Positions 43,747-51,531 of a stretch of DNA of 58,067 nt are shown one piece after another; the stretch's first letter is position 1; the number at the start of each line of letters is the position of its first letter. The DNA comes from DAOTVD01 sp034437075 (GTDB lineage: Bacteria; Chloroflexota; Anaerolineae; Aggregatilineales; J027). A model generated the notes under the pieces. It was not told where the DNA came from and searched no databases. It worked only from the letters and a program-made list of their open reading frames with translations. The stretch covers positions 1-58,067 of the forward strand of contig DAOTVD010000126.1 in NCBI GenBank assembly GCA_034437075.1, given 5' to 3'. A program made the translations under genes and the position numbers.

Positions 43747-46221
43747 ATGGCTACAGACCCTTTGCTTAATCGAAAACTCGGTGATTACACCATCATTGAT
43801 CTGCTCGGTAAAGGCGGCATGGCCCGCGTGTATCGAGGGTATGACGAGAACCTAGATCGTTACGCCGCCGTCAAGGTCATCAGCGGTGACTTTGCCACAG
43901 CGGACGAAGCCGAATACAACGAACGGTTCTTGAAAGAAGCACGTGCCATCGCCCGCCTAAACCATCCGAATATTGTGGGGGTGTATCAATTCGGCAATGC
44001 CGAGGGCGTATATTATATGGCGATGCACTTTTTGGATGGCGAAGACCTACGCATCATCTTGCGCCGCTATGCCAAAGCGGGCCAAAAAATGCCCTACGCC
44101 GACATCTTGCGCATGGGGCGCGACATGGCCGATGCGCTCGATTATGCCCATACCGAAGGCGTGGTGCATCGCGACATTAAGCCATCGAACATCATGATTC
44201 TGAACACCAGCGGGCGCGCCGTGCTGACGGATTTTGGTCTGGCGCTCAGCGTGCCCGAAGGCACCATGGGCGATACCTTTGGCACCGCGCATTATATCGC
44301 CCCCGAGCAGGCGATTTCCTCGGCGAATGCCGTCCCTCAAAGTGACTTGTATTCGTTCGGGGTGGTGTTGTATGAGGCGCTGGCCGGGCAAGTGCCCTTC
44401 GATGAACCCTCCGCTATGAGCGTGGCCCTGAAGCACCTCAACGATAGCCCCCCGCCGCCCAGCGTCTTCAACCCCGCCTTGCCCGAAACCGCCGAAGAAG
44501 TGCTGATGCGCGCCTTGGCCAAAGACCCGGCAGAACGCTACCCCACAGGCAACGACTTACTCGACGCGCTGGAAGAAGCCCTGGGCGAAACCGCCCCCAC
44601 CAACCAACGCATCAGCACCGCCAGCAATATCGTGAGCGCAGCGCCGCCGGCAAAAGGCAACGACTGGGAATCCTATCTGAAGTCTGTGGAAGAATCCAAC
44701 GTGACGCCGCCCAGCCCCGTGCCCGATACGCCCACGGATATGCGCCCCAGGCCAGGCGAGCAAACCGAACCCTGGTCGCCCTCCATGATGGATCGCCCGT
44801 CGCAGATCGAAGCCATGGCGCGTCAGCAACAACGTAACAATATGCTGGTGCTTTTAACGCTGGTGGTGGTGCTCATTCTAGTCGGGATCATTGCCGCCGC
44901 CGTCCTGTTTTCGGGGGGTGAAGAAAATGGCGAAGACAATTTACAACAGGCGCTGGTCAGCGCGCGCCAAACCGAAAATGCCGAGAATCGCGCTGCCTCG
45001 CAAACGGCAGTCGCCCTGTTTACCGACACCCCCACGCCGACCGAAACTTTTACGCCCACGAACACCAACACACCCACCGACATACCATCGCCCACCAACA
45101 CACCCACCGACACGCCATCACCCAGCAATACACCCACCGACACGCCATCACCCACCGACACGCCATCACCCACCGACACGCCCACCGAGCTAGCGGCAAT
45201 TGCGCCCACGGCACTGCCCCCCCAGATTCGCCTGGTCTATACCAGCGACTGGATGCTCATCAGCAACCTGACAGAAGACCCGGTCGATTTACAAGCCGTG
45301 CGTTTTCAACAAGTGGGCAGTGACTTCGACCGCGAATTTGATTTTGTCAGCGATTTTGAATCCTTGAGCCGCGCCGAATTACCGCCCGATAGCTGCTTTC
45401 AGTTGGTGCGGTCGCCCAGCTTTCTCACCGAGCCCGATCTCGTGGCGCTGTGTAGCCCCGGTGATCGCATCGCCTGGGTATCGCCAGGGCGCTCGGCGTT
45501 GTTCTGGACGAACTCGGAACAAGACGGCAATTTTGTGGTGGCGCTGGGCCGCCGCACGCTCACCGAATGCTCGCTTATGCTGAATCCGCAGGGCTTCGGC
45601 ACCTGTGAATTTACCACCGAACGGCCACTCATTCTGGATAGTGGCGCCGCGCCTCCGCCAGCGGAAAGCGCCAACCGCGCCACCGACACGCCCGAACCCG
45701 ATGAGACATCCACCGAACGCGCCGCGACGGCCACTCCGACTGAAGAAGCTACCCAGGCCGCTACAGCGACCGCCACGCGCACCCCAGCCCCCACGCAGGC
45801 GGTTACCGAGGAACCATCCCCCACAGCGGAAATCGACGAGAATGCCGAGATCGAAATCGTTTATGACAATGAACGGCTGTATATCCGCAATATCTCGGGC
45901 GTGCGGCAAAACATCACGCCTTTGCGTTTCGAACAAGGGGAAACGATTGTCTTTGGCGCTGCCGAATGGCGCGATACGGGCGTGGGCTCGACCAGTCTAT
46001 TCCCGGCTGGTGCTTGTTATCTGCTGGTGACCTCGCCCCGGGCCGCGTTGCCCGTGCCCAGCGAATGTGACCGCAGCCTGGGGTGGATCCAACGCAGCAC
46101 CACGAGCCACTTCTGGATCGCGCGTAACGATGAGGTTACCACTTTTGAAGTCATTTACGACAATGACCAGATTGCAGAATGCGACATCGCAGACGGGCGT
46201 TGCACCTTTGTGTTAGAATAA
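43747..46221 (+). CDS. Transmembrane Ser/Thr protein kinase with duplicated extracellular domain
   Basis: A PknB-type receptor kinase of 824 residues. The kinase domain (about 14-280) is complete: glycine loop GKGGMARVYRG, ATP lysine K43 (AAVKV), HRDIKPSN at 141, DFGLA at 162 and AHYIAPEQ. A Pro-rich juxtamembrane part leads to one membrane segment (about 364-388). Outside is a Thr/Pro linker with repeated T-[DN]-T-P-[ST] units (about 426-481), then two related beta-rich domains (about 492-640 and 700-824). These share [RE]LVY/EIVY starts, ISN/IRN, a Cys in CFQLV/CYLLV, FWT/FWI and a final C...C motif, separated by a second Thr/Pro linker. There are no PASTA repeats. The ligand is unknown. 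Confidence 0.93.
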   Translation: MATDPLLNRKLGDYTIIDLLGKGGMARVYRGYDENLDRYAAVKVISGDFATADEAEYNERFLKEARAIARLNHPNIVGVYQFGNAEGVYYMAMHFLDGEDLRIILRRYAKAGQKMPYADILRMGRDMADALDYAHTEGVVHRDIKPSNIMILNTSGRAVLTDFGLALSVPEGTMGDTFGTAHYIAPEQAISSANAVPQSDLYSFGVVLYEALAGQVPFDEPSAMSVALKHLNDSPPPPSVFNPALPETAEEVLMRALAKDPAERYPTGNDLLDALEEALGETAPTNQRISTASNIVSAAPPAKGNDWESYLKSVEESNVTPPSPVPDTPTDMRPRPGEQTEPWSPSMMDRPSQIEAMARQQQRNNMLVLLTLVVVLILVGIIAAAVLFSGGEENGEDNLQQALVSARQTENAENRAASQTAVALFTDTPTPTETFTPTNTNTPTDIPSPTNTPTDTPSPSNTPTDTPSPTDTPSPTDTPTELAAIAPTALPPQIRLVYTSDWMLISNLTEDPVDLQAVRFQQVGSDFDREFDFVSDFESLSRAELPPDSCFQLVRSPSFLTEPDLVALCSPGDRIAWVSPGRSALFWTNSEQDGNFVVALGRRTLTECSLMLNPQGFGTCEFTTERPLILDSGAAPPPAESANRATDTPEPDETSTERAATATPTEEATQAATATATRTPAPTQAVTEEPSPTAEIDENAEIEIVYDNERLYIRNISGVRQNITPLRFEQGETIVFGAAEWRDTGVGSTSLFPAGACYLLVTSPRAALPVPSECDRSLGWIQRSTTSHFWIARNDEVTTFEVIYDNDQIAECDIADGRCTFVLE

Positions 46222-46239
46222 AGCGAAATAACAAGCATA

Positions 46240-47835
46240 TTGAAGCTAGTGAACGATCAAACCATCTTGGAACAGCGAACGCGCGCGCTACAGGCTATGG
46301 TCCGGGTTTCGCAACTTATCGACAGCATCGACCTGGACTATGTACTGGGTGAGATGCTCAAGATCATTACCGAAACCGTCGAGGCCTATAAAGGCAGCAT
46401 CTTTCTGCTGGATGAGAAGCTGCAACCTGTCCAACGCTTTTTGACCCAGCGTGCCCTCCCCCCCGAAATGACCCGCCAGGTCGCGCACGATGTGTTGGAT
46501 AAGGGCCTAGCGGGTTGGTGTGTGCGCCATGGACAGGGCGCTATCGTCCCCGACATCAGCCAGGATGGCCGCTGGCATATCTTCCCGGATGATCATCAGC
46601 AGGATGTCCGGTCGGCGATGTGTGTGCTCTTGCAACACGAAGGGCGGACGCTGGGCGTACTGACTTTGGTGAATCCGAACGTGGCCCATTTTCATGACGA
46701 ACACTTGCAAATCGTACAGGCCATCGCGAACCAGGCCGGGCTAGCCATTCGCAACGCCCAACTCATCGATCACCTGGAAAGCCAACAGCACGAAATGCGC
46801 CTGATGCTCGAAACAGTCAGCGATGCCCTGCTAGCCTTGGACGCCCAACTGAATGTGCGCCTCATCAACCGGCGTGCGCGCGAGTTGCTGGGTGTCGCGC
46901 CGGGCGCGGATGTGGCCGGCCAACCCTTGGCCCAATTGGCGGGGGCCTCGGTGTATACCCAAGTCGTCAGTCGCCTACAAGACCCCGCCGCCATCGAACA
47001 AGCCGCGAATATCATCGTGCGCGACGAGCCCAACCAGAAAGATTATGCGCTGCAAATCGCCAGGCTGGGCCAGCCCGACCAGCAAAGTGGGCCGGGGTAT
47101 GTGACCGTATTGCACGATGTCACCACCATCCGAGATGTGGATCGCCTGAAGACGCAAATGTTGCAAATGCTCAGCCACAACCTCAAAAACCCGATGAACA
47201 TCGTCTGGGGTTATGTCGATCTGCTGCGGATTGATAGCGAAGATGGCAAATCGACAGACCCGCGTTTTGTGGATAGCATCTTGCGGGCGCTGCAACGCAT
47301 GGAAATCTTGATCGATGAAACGCTGGCCGCCTCGCGGCACATCACCGAAGATTTTGCCATGCTTCAGCGCGATGTCTTCGCCCCCACCAAGACCATTTCC
47401 GACTTGTTGTATGACATGAACAGCCTGGCGGAAGCCAAGTCGCTGACCATTGTGCGCGATATTCAGCCCGATATGGCCCCGTTTTTGGCCTGGGCTTTCC
47501 AGATGCGCGAAGCCATGGCCAATCTGTTGGGCAACGCCATCAAATACACCCCGGAGGGCGGCACCCTGACGGTGCAGGCCCGGCGCGACGACGAGCGCTT
47601 TTCGTTCTCGGTGCAGGATACGGGCATCGGCATCCCTGGCCACCTGCAAGCTCAGCTATTCACCGAATATTACCGTGCCGAGCGCCCCGCGCTCAGAGAA
47701 ATCCCCGGTACTGGGCTGGGGCTGAGCCTCGTGAAAAAGATCGTCCAAGCCCACGAGGGCGACGTTTGGTTCCAGAGTAAAGAACACGACGGCAGTACGT
47801 TTGGGCTGTGGGTTCCTGTCGTACCGCTTGAGTAA
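46240..47835 (+). CDS. GAF-PAS sensor histidine kinase
   Basis: A 531-residue cytoplasmic histidine kinase without membrane segments. An N-terminal GAF domain (about 25-175, with AYKGSIFLLDEKLQPVQRF and FHDEHLQIVQAIANQAGLAIRNAQL) is followed by a PAS domain (about 190-300). The dimerisation domain has the phospho-accepting H313 (MLSHNLKNPMN), and the ATPase domain has NLLGNAIKYTPEGG, DTGIGIPG and GTGLGLSLVKK. Start codon options are TTG 46240 or GTG 46249, neither with a clear ribosome site. It begins 18 nt after the Ser/Thr kinase gene, so the two kinases are probably co-transcribed. No cognate response regulator is next to it. Confidence 0.9.
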   Translation: MKLVNDQTILEQRTRALQAMVRVSQLIDSIDLDYVLGEMLKIITETVEAYKGSIFLLDEKLQPVQRFLTQRALPPEMTRQVAHDVLDKGLAGWCVRHGQGAIVPDISQDGRWHIFPDDHQQDVRSAMCVLLQHEGRTLGVLTLVNPNVAHFHDEHLQIVQAIANQAGLAIRNAQLIDHLESQQHEMRLMLETVSDALLALDAQLNVRLINRRARELLGVAPGADVAGQPLAQLAGASVYTQVVSRLQDPAAIEQAANIIVRDEPNQKDYALQIARLGQPDQQSGPGYVTVLHDVTTIRDVDRLKTQMLQMLSHNLKNPMNIVWGYVDLLRIDSEDGKSTDPRFVDSILRALQRMEILIDETLAASRHITEDFAMLQRDVFAPTKTISDLLYDMNSLAEAKSLTIVRDIQPDMAPFLAWAFQMREAMANLLGNAIKYTPEGGTLTVQARRDDERFSFSVQDTGIGIPGHLQAQLFTEYYRAERPALREIPGTGLGLSLVKKIVQAHEGDVWFQSKEHDGSTFGLWVPVVPLE

Positions 47836-47923
47836 CCCACCATCATGCTGCTGGATACCAATATGAACGACATACAACACAAAATCAGTTCCTATCGCAC
47901 CGCTTGAGTAACCCACCATGATG
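47812..47923 (+). repeat. Junction duplication at the kinase/GNAT boundary
   Basis: The end of the kinase gene with the start of the next gene (47812-47847) recurs at 47888-47923 with three mismatches in 36 nt. The 40 nt between them (47848-47887) are unrelated. After the first copy a 20-codon frame starts at 47845 and reads MLLDTNMNDIQHKISSYRTA before a stop. MLLDTN is typical of the first strand of PIN-domain (VapC) toxins, so this may be a remnant of one. Confidence 0.55.
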
Positions 47924-48514
47924 CCCTATCAGGTACGCCCATTGCGCCGCGAGGACATCCCACGCTTAACGGAGATCAACCCCACATTTACCGCGCAGAC
48001 CGTTTTGCGCATCTCCCGCACGGGGGCGTCGCCCTTCCAAGGTTGGCACCTGGAAGAAATCCCTCGCCAGACCCCCTTTCATAAGGGCCGCGCTTACGAC
48101 TTCGATGCCCAAGAACGCGCCCACATCAACCGCCGCCATGCCCAAGCAATTCACCTGCAAGAGGTGGTCGAAGACCCGGCCAAGGGTAAACTCGTCGGCA
48201 TTCTGGATGTTGAATACGAAAGCTGGCGCCACACCGCCTGGATATGGAATTTAATGCTCGATGTCAACACCCGGGGGCGCGGCCTGGGGCGTTTGCTGTT
48301 TCAACATACCCTAGCGTGGAGTCGCCAGCATGGCTTGCGCGCCATCCTGCTGGAAACCCAGAGCAACAACACCCCCGCCTGCCGTTTTTATGCCCATTTA
48401 GGGTTTCAACTGGTCGGGGTGCATGATATATTCTACACAAATGATGATCGACAACGCGAGGAGGTCGCGCTATTTTGGGCCTATACACTCACCCCATCCG
48501 ACGCTACGCGCTGA
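47918..48514 (+). CDS. GNAT-family N-acetyltransferase
   Basis: A 198-residue protein of the GNAT superfamily. The acetyl-CoA binding motif is clear (LMLDVNTRGRGLGRLLFQHTLAW, pattern RxxGxGxxL), followed by LRAILLETQSNNTPACRFYAHLGFQLVGVHDIFY, the usual strand with N-x-x-A-x-x-F-Y. The N-terminal 90 residues hold the acceptor site and have no recognisable specificity. Two ATGs are possible (47918 and 47921); both lie in the junction duplication. The end overlaps the following lipoprotein gene by about 40 nt. Confidence 0.88.
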   Translation: MMPYQVRPLRREDIPRLTEINPTFTAQTVLRISRTGASPFQGWHLEEIPRQTPFHKGRAYDFDAQERAHINRRHAQAIHLQEVVEDPAKGKLVGILDVEYESWRHTAWIWNLMLDVNTRGRGLGRLLFQHTLAWSRQHGLRAILLETQSNNTPACRFYAHLGFQLVGVHDIFYTNDDRQREEVALFWAYTLTPSDATR

Positions 48515-49008
48515 TTCTGGCGCTGGGCTGCCTTATCATCCTAGCGGCCTGTTCTGCCGAAGATGAGGCAGATACAGAAGCCACGCCCACCGCCCAACCA
48601 ACCCCAGAACCGACCGAGGAAATGCCCGCTATGAACACCTCCGGCACGGGTAACGCGGATGTCACCTTCGTGCGCGCGACCCAATCCGCGAGTGGCACCT
48701 GGCGCTTTGATGTCACGGTCGCTCATCCTGACACCGGATGGGAAGATTACGCCGATGGCTGGGACGTCGTCTTGCCGGATGGCACCGTGCTAAAAAACGA
48801 CCCCACCGCCCCGTTCACCCGCCCGCTAGCCCATCCGCATGTGACTGAACAGCCCTTCACGCGCAGCCAGAGCGGCCTGGCTATTCCGGCGGATGTCACG
48901 CAAGTGACCGTCCGCGCGCATGATCTGGTGGACGGTTTCGGCGGCCAGACCGTGCCGGTCGATTTAACCCAATCCGCAGGCGAGAATTACACGGTCGAGC
49001 GCCCATAA
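48475..49008 (+). CDS. Lipoprotein with Thr/Pro linker and beta domain
   Basis: A 177-residue lipoprotein. A basic start (HPIRRY) and hydrophobic core end in the lipobox LAAC with Cys at residue 26. A Thr/Pro/Glu linker follows (TPTAQPTPEPTEE), then a soluble domain of about 125 residues, rich in beta strands (ADVTFVRATQSASGTWRFDVTVAHPDTGWEDYADGWDVV), that I do not recognise. The only start giving the full signal peptide is TTG 48475, inside the acetyltransferase gene. The start is therefore uncertain, but the lipobox is clear. It is probably outer-surface or membrane anchored. Confidence 0.78.
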   Translation: MGLYTHPIRRYALILALGCLIILAACSAEDEADTEATPTAQPTPEPTEEMPAMNTSGTGNADVTFVRATQSASGTWRFDVTVAHPDTGWEDYADGWDVVLPDGTVLKNDPTAPFTRPLAHPHVTEQPFTRSQSGLAIPADVTQVTVRAHDLVDGFGGQTVPVDLTQSAGENYTVERP

Positions 49009-49147
49009 GGGTGAACAGAAACCGAGGGCTTTTGATGTTGCTTATCCCTAAGGGGTCTGGATATGGTCAATATCTATCTTTTTTTTTATGATGGGAGGGG
49101 ATACAATCGACTGACCAACCCGGCTAGAGGGCTCTAGGAAAACCACC

Positions 49148-49837
49148 ATGACCGTAACCTCTGTGATGCAAGAATATCTCGCTGAAACCTACCGCATCGC
49201 CTCCTATCAGGATAGCGCCTACGTGAGTACCTCCGAATTGGCCGACCGCATGCGCAAGACTGCGCCCGCCGTGGTGCGCATGGCCAGCCGACTGCGCGAG
49301 GCCGGGCTCATCGAACACGAACCTTATCAGGGTATCCGCCTGACCCCCGCTGGCGAGCGCGAAGCCCTGCTGAGCATCCGCCGCCACCGGATTGTCGAAG
49401 TCTTTTTGATGGCCACCATGGGCTATGGCTGGGAAGAAGTGCACCCCGAAGCCGAAGCGCTCAGCGCAGTCGTTAGCGATGATCTGCTGAGCCGGATGGA
49501 ACGCATGGCCGGGTTCCCGCAGCGTTGCCCACATGGCGAGCCAATCCCTTCGGCCACAGGCAACATGCCCCACATTGATGATATGTCGCTGGGTGATTTG
49601 GAACCGCAACAAGCCCTAACTGTGAGCCGCGTCAACACCCACGAGCCCGATAAACTCGCGTATTTGCGCGAAATCGGCCTGGTACCCGGCCAAGATATTG
49701 AATTGGTATCGCGCGCGCCCTTCAATGGGCCGTTGCGCTTGCGCATCGGGCGCGATGAACAGGTCATCGGGATGGAGCTCGCGCGCGCGTTGCGCGTCTG
49801 CCAACAAGGCCAATACGAACTGCAACCCCTGGGTTAG
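49148..49837 (+). CDS. DtxR/MntR-family metal-dependent transcription regulator
   Basis: A 229-residue repressor of the DtxR/IdeR/MntR family, controlling iron or manganese genes. The winged helix (about 1-65, LAETYRIASYQDSAYVSTSELADRMRKTAPAVVRMASRLREAGLIEHEPYQGIRLTP) is followed by the metal-binding and dimerisation domain (HRIVEVFLMATMGYGWEEVHPEAEALSAVVSDDLLSRM, with the expected His and Glu ligands). A C-terminal FeoA/SH3-like domain (about 150-229, HEPDKLAYLREIGLVPGQDIELV) completes it. Presence of the third domain favours the iron-type subgroup. TACAAT (49102-49107) is a possible -10. No transport gene is adjacent, so the target is unknown. Stop codons overlap with the PA14 gene (TTAG). 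Confidence 0.9.
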   Translation: MTVTSVMQEYLAETYRIASYQDSAYVSTSELADRMRKTAPAVVRMASRLREAGLIEHEPYQGIRLTPAGEREALLSIRRHRIVEVFLMATMGYGWEEVHPEAEALSAVVSDDLLSRMERMAGFPQRCPHGEPIPSATGNMPHIDDMSLGDLEPQQALTVSRVNTHEPDKLAYLREIGLVPGQDIELVSRAPFNGPLRLRIGRDEQVIGMELARALRVCQQGQYELQPLG

Positions 49838-51486
49838 GGAACGACTGGCACCTCGGCCAATGTGCCTTGCTCGAAATCGTACCAGGGCGCGGCGCTCCAC
49901 CCTTGCAGCCCTTCATAAGCAATCAACACCCATTCATTATCGGCAGTCCGCCCCAATACCGCGACCGTCTCGCCCCATGGGACATCCCCCACGCGCTGCG
50001 CGGAGGGGCGCGGTTCGCTACGAATGCGCAGATTCGCGTTCGCGCGAGCGATGAACGCACTTTGGGGCAAGCTGATCTCGGTTGGGTCGCCCTCTAGCGC
50101 GGGGCCGACCCTTACATCGCCATCTGGGCCGACAAACAACACGCCTTCAGGGTCTTGTAACGTGATGGCTGGGTCTGCCGGATCGGCCACGGGGGGTGGC
50201 GCGCTGCCATCAGTGATGGGCAAACTGGTAATTTGCCCGCTGAGCGTCAAGAATTCCGTCATCGACCAGCCAACGACCCCATCCACGCGCAATTGCACCC
50301 ATACATTATCCGCCGAGCGCCCCAGCGCGGTGTACTGTTCGCCCCGGCTGATGGTGCGTAGCGGGGTCGCGGTGGTGCTGGGCTGGGGCCGAAAACGTAA
50401 CGGCCCTGCGCGGACAGTCACGGGCATGGCGGCGGCGGCGGTTGGCGCGGCGCGCTCGGGGCAGGGGGGCGCGCTGCCATTCGCCCCAGCCAAGATGGAA
50501 TTACACCCATCCGGGAAGAAATTCGTCCCGATGGGCGGGTCCCACGTCAGGAACAAGTTAGCGGCTTGAATATCATCCGCGTGTTCGACCACAATCGTAT
50601 GGCGCCCAGCGGGGATTTCTACGGCCACGGTGAAGCTCTGCCCCTGGGCAAACGCCGCCTGATTCAGCACTTCGATACCATTGATCAGCACGCGCGCGCG
50701 GTCATCGGCGCGCAGCGTGAAGGTATACACCCCCGCCGGAAAATCGACCGCGCGCGTCCAGCGCGCCGACCAGCCGTCCGCGTTAACACCTGTTGCCGGG
50801 GCATCCAGGCCCGGTATTACCGCGATGCCATCGGCGGGCGCGCTGCCCGTGGCGACCACCTCGCCGCTTAAATCGGGCGAATTGAAATACTCAATGGCCC
50901 AGGGTTCGCCCACCACCGCATTATTGCTGAGTGCCGTGCCCGTGTCGGTCGTCGGGGCGGCGTCATTGGCATTGTTGGCGGTTGTTGTGGCGGATGGCGG
51001 CGACGCGCCGCCACTGGCCAGCGACCAGGTTAAACGTACTTGGGCTGGGCCCGACCAATTGGCCATTTCTAGCGTGATGAACGCCGTTTGGCCGGGGTTC
51101 TGGATGGTATGGCGCGCGCTGAGCGTGGTTGGCCCTTCGCTGGGGTTCAAGGCATCAATCAACGGGCTCCCGTTGATGTACAGCCGCACGCCATCATCCA
51201 CCTGTGCGGTAAATAGATACGTCCCCGGCGCAGCAAAAGACTGGGTACTCGTCCAACGCACCGAGAAGTTATCGGGGTTGATGCCCGGCGCGGGCGCATC
51301 CAGGCCCCAGTTAAAATCCAGCAGCGGCGTACAGTCCGAATAGACGACGCTGCCGCTCAGATCAACCGAATTATAATAACGCGCTTCCCAATTGGGCGGC
51401 GCGCAGGTTTGGCCTTGGGCCGGGGAGAGCGCCCCCCAGCCCCCAAACAACATAACAATGGCACATATCCAAGCAAGCTGTTTCAT
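49834..51486 (-). CDS. Secreted PA14/SH3 domain protein
   Basis: A 550-residue exported protein. The signal peptide is MKQLAWICAIVMLFGGWGA with cleavage near AQG. Two PA14-like beta sandwiches follow (about 30-155 and 190-335), each with the pattern W...YFNSPDLSGEVV, WSARWTRAVDFPAGVYTFTLRADD and RVLINGIEV. Two SH3-type domains end the protein (about 355-425, VRAGPLRFRPQPSTTATPLR, and about 480-550, ANANLRIRSEPRPSAQRVG). PA14 domains usually bind carbohydrates and SH3 domains often bind peptidoglycan, so a cell surface role is plausible. It starts just after the terminator of its paralog; its promoter is not obvious. Confidence 0.85.
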   Translation of the reverse strand: MKQLAWICAIVMLFGGWGALSPAQGQTCAPPNWEARYYNSVDLSGSVVYSDCTPLLDFNWGLDAPAPGINPDNFSVRWTSTQSFAAPGTYLFTAQVDDGVRLYINGSPLIDALNPSEGPTTLSARHTIQNPGQTAFITLEMANWSGPAQVRLTWSLASGGASPPSATTTANNANDAAPTTDTGTALSNNAVVGEPWAIEYFNSPDLSGEVVATGSAPADGIAVIPGLDAPATGVNADGWSARWTRAVDFPAGVYTFTLRADDRARVLINGIEVLNQAAFAQGQSFTVAVEIPAGRHTIVVEHADDIQAANLFLTWDPPIGTNFFPDGCNSILAGANGSAPPCPERAAPTAAAAMPVTVRAGPLRFRPQPSTTATPLRTISRGEQYTALGRSADNVWVQLRVDGVVGWSMTEFLTLSGQITSLPITDGSAPPPVADPADPAITLQDPEGVLFVGPDGDVRVGPALEGDPTEISLPQSAFIARANANLRIRSEPRPSAQRVGDVPWGETVAVLGRTADNEWVLIAYEGLQGWSAAPWYDFEQGTLAEVPVVP

Positions 51487-51489
51487 AGC

Positions 51490-51513
51490 AAAAAAGCCCG
51501 GTCGAAGCCGGGC
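51490..51513 (-). terminator. Intrinsic terminator after the first PA14 gene
   Basis: On the minus strand GCCCGG (51513-51508), a 6-nt loop (CTTCGA), CCGGGC (51501-51496) and then six T residues (51495-51490) form a textbook rho-independent terminator. It lies between the two paralogous PA14 genes and ends only a few bases before the ATG of the second at 51486. Confidence 0.9.
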
Positions 51514-51531
51514 CGTTGATTATCGTAAGCG

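Noticed and set aside
45025..45190. Repetitive DNA suggesting a CRISPR or minisatellite
   Set aside because: The repeats are in frame and encode the Thr/Pro linker of the receptor kinase; no regular spacers exist.
49079..49087. Run of nine T residues as an intrinsic terminator of the lipoprotein gene
   Set aside because: No stable GC-rich hairpin precedes it on the plus strand; the small CCCTAAGGGG element upstream is too weak and too far away.
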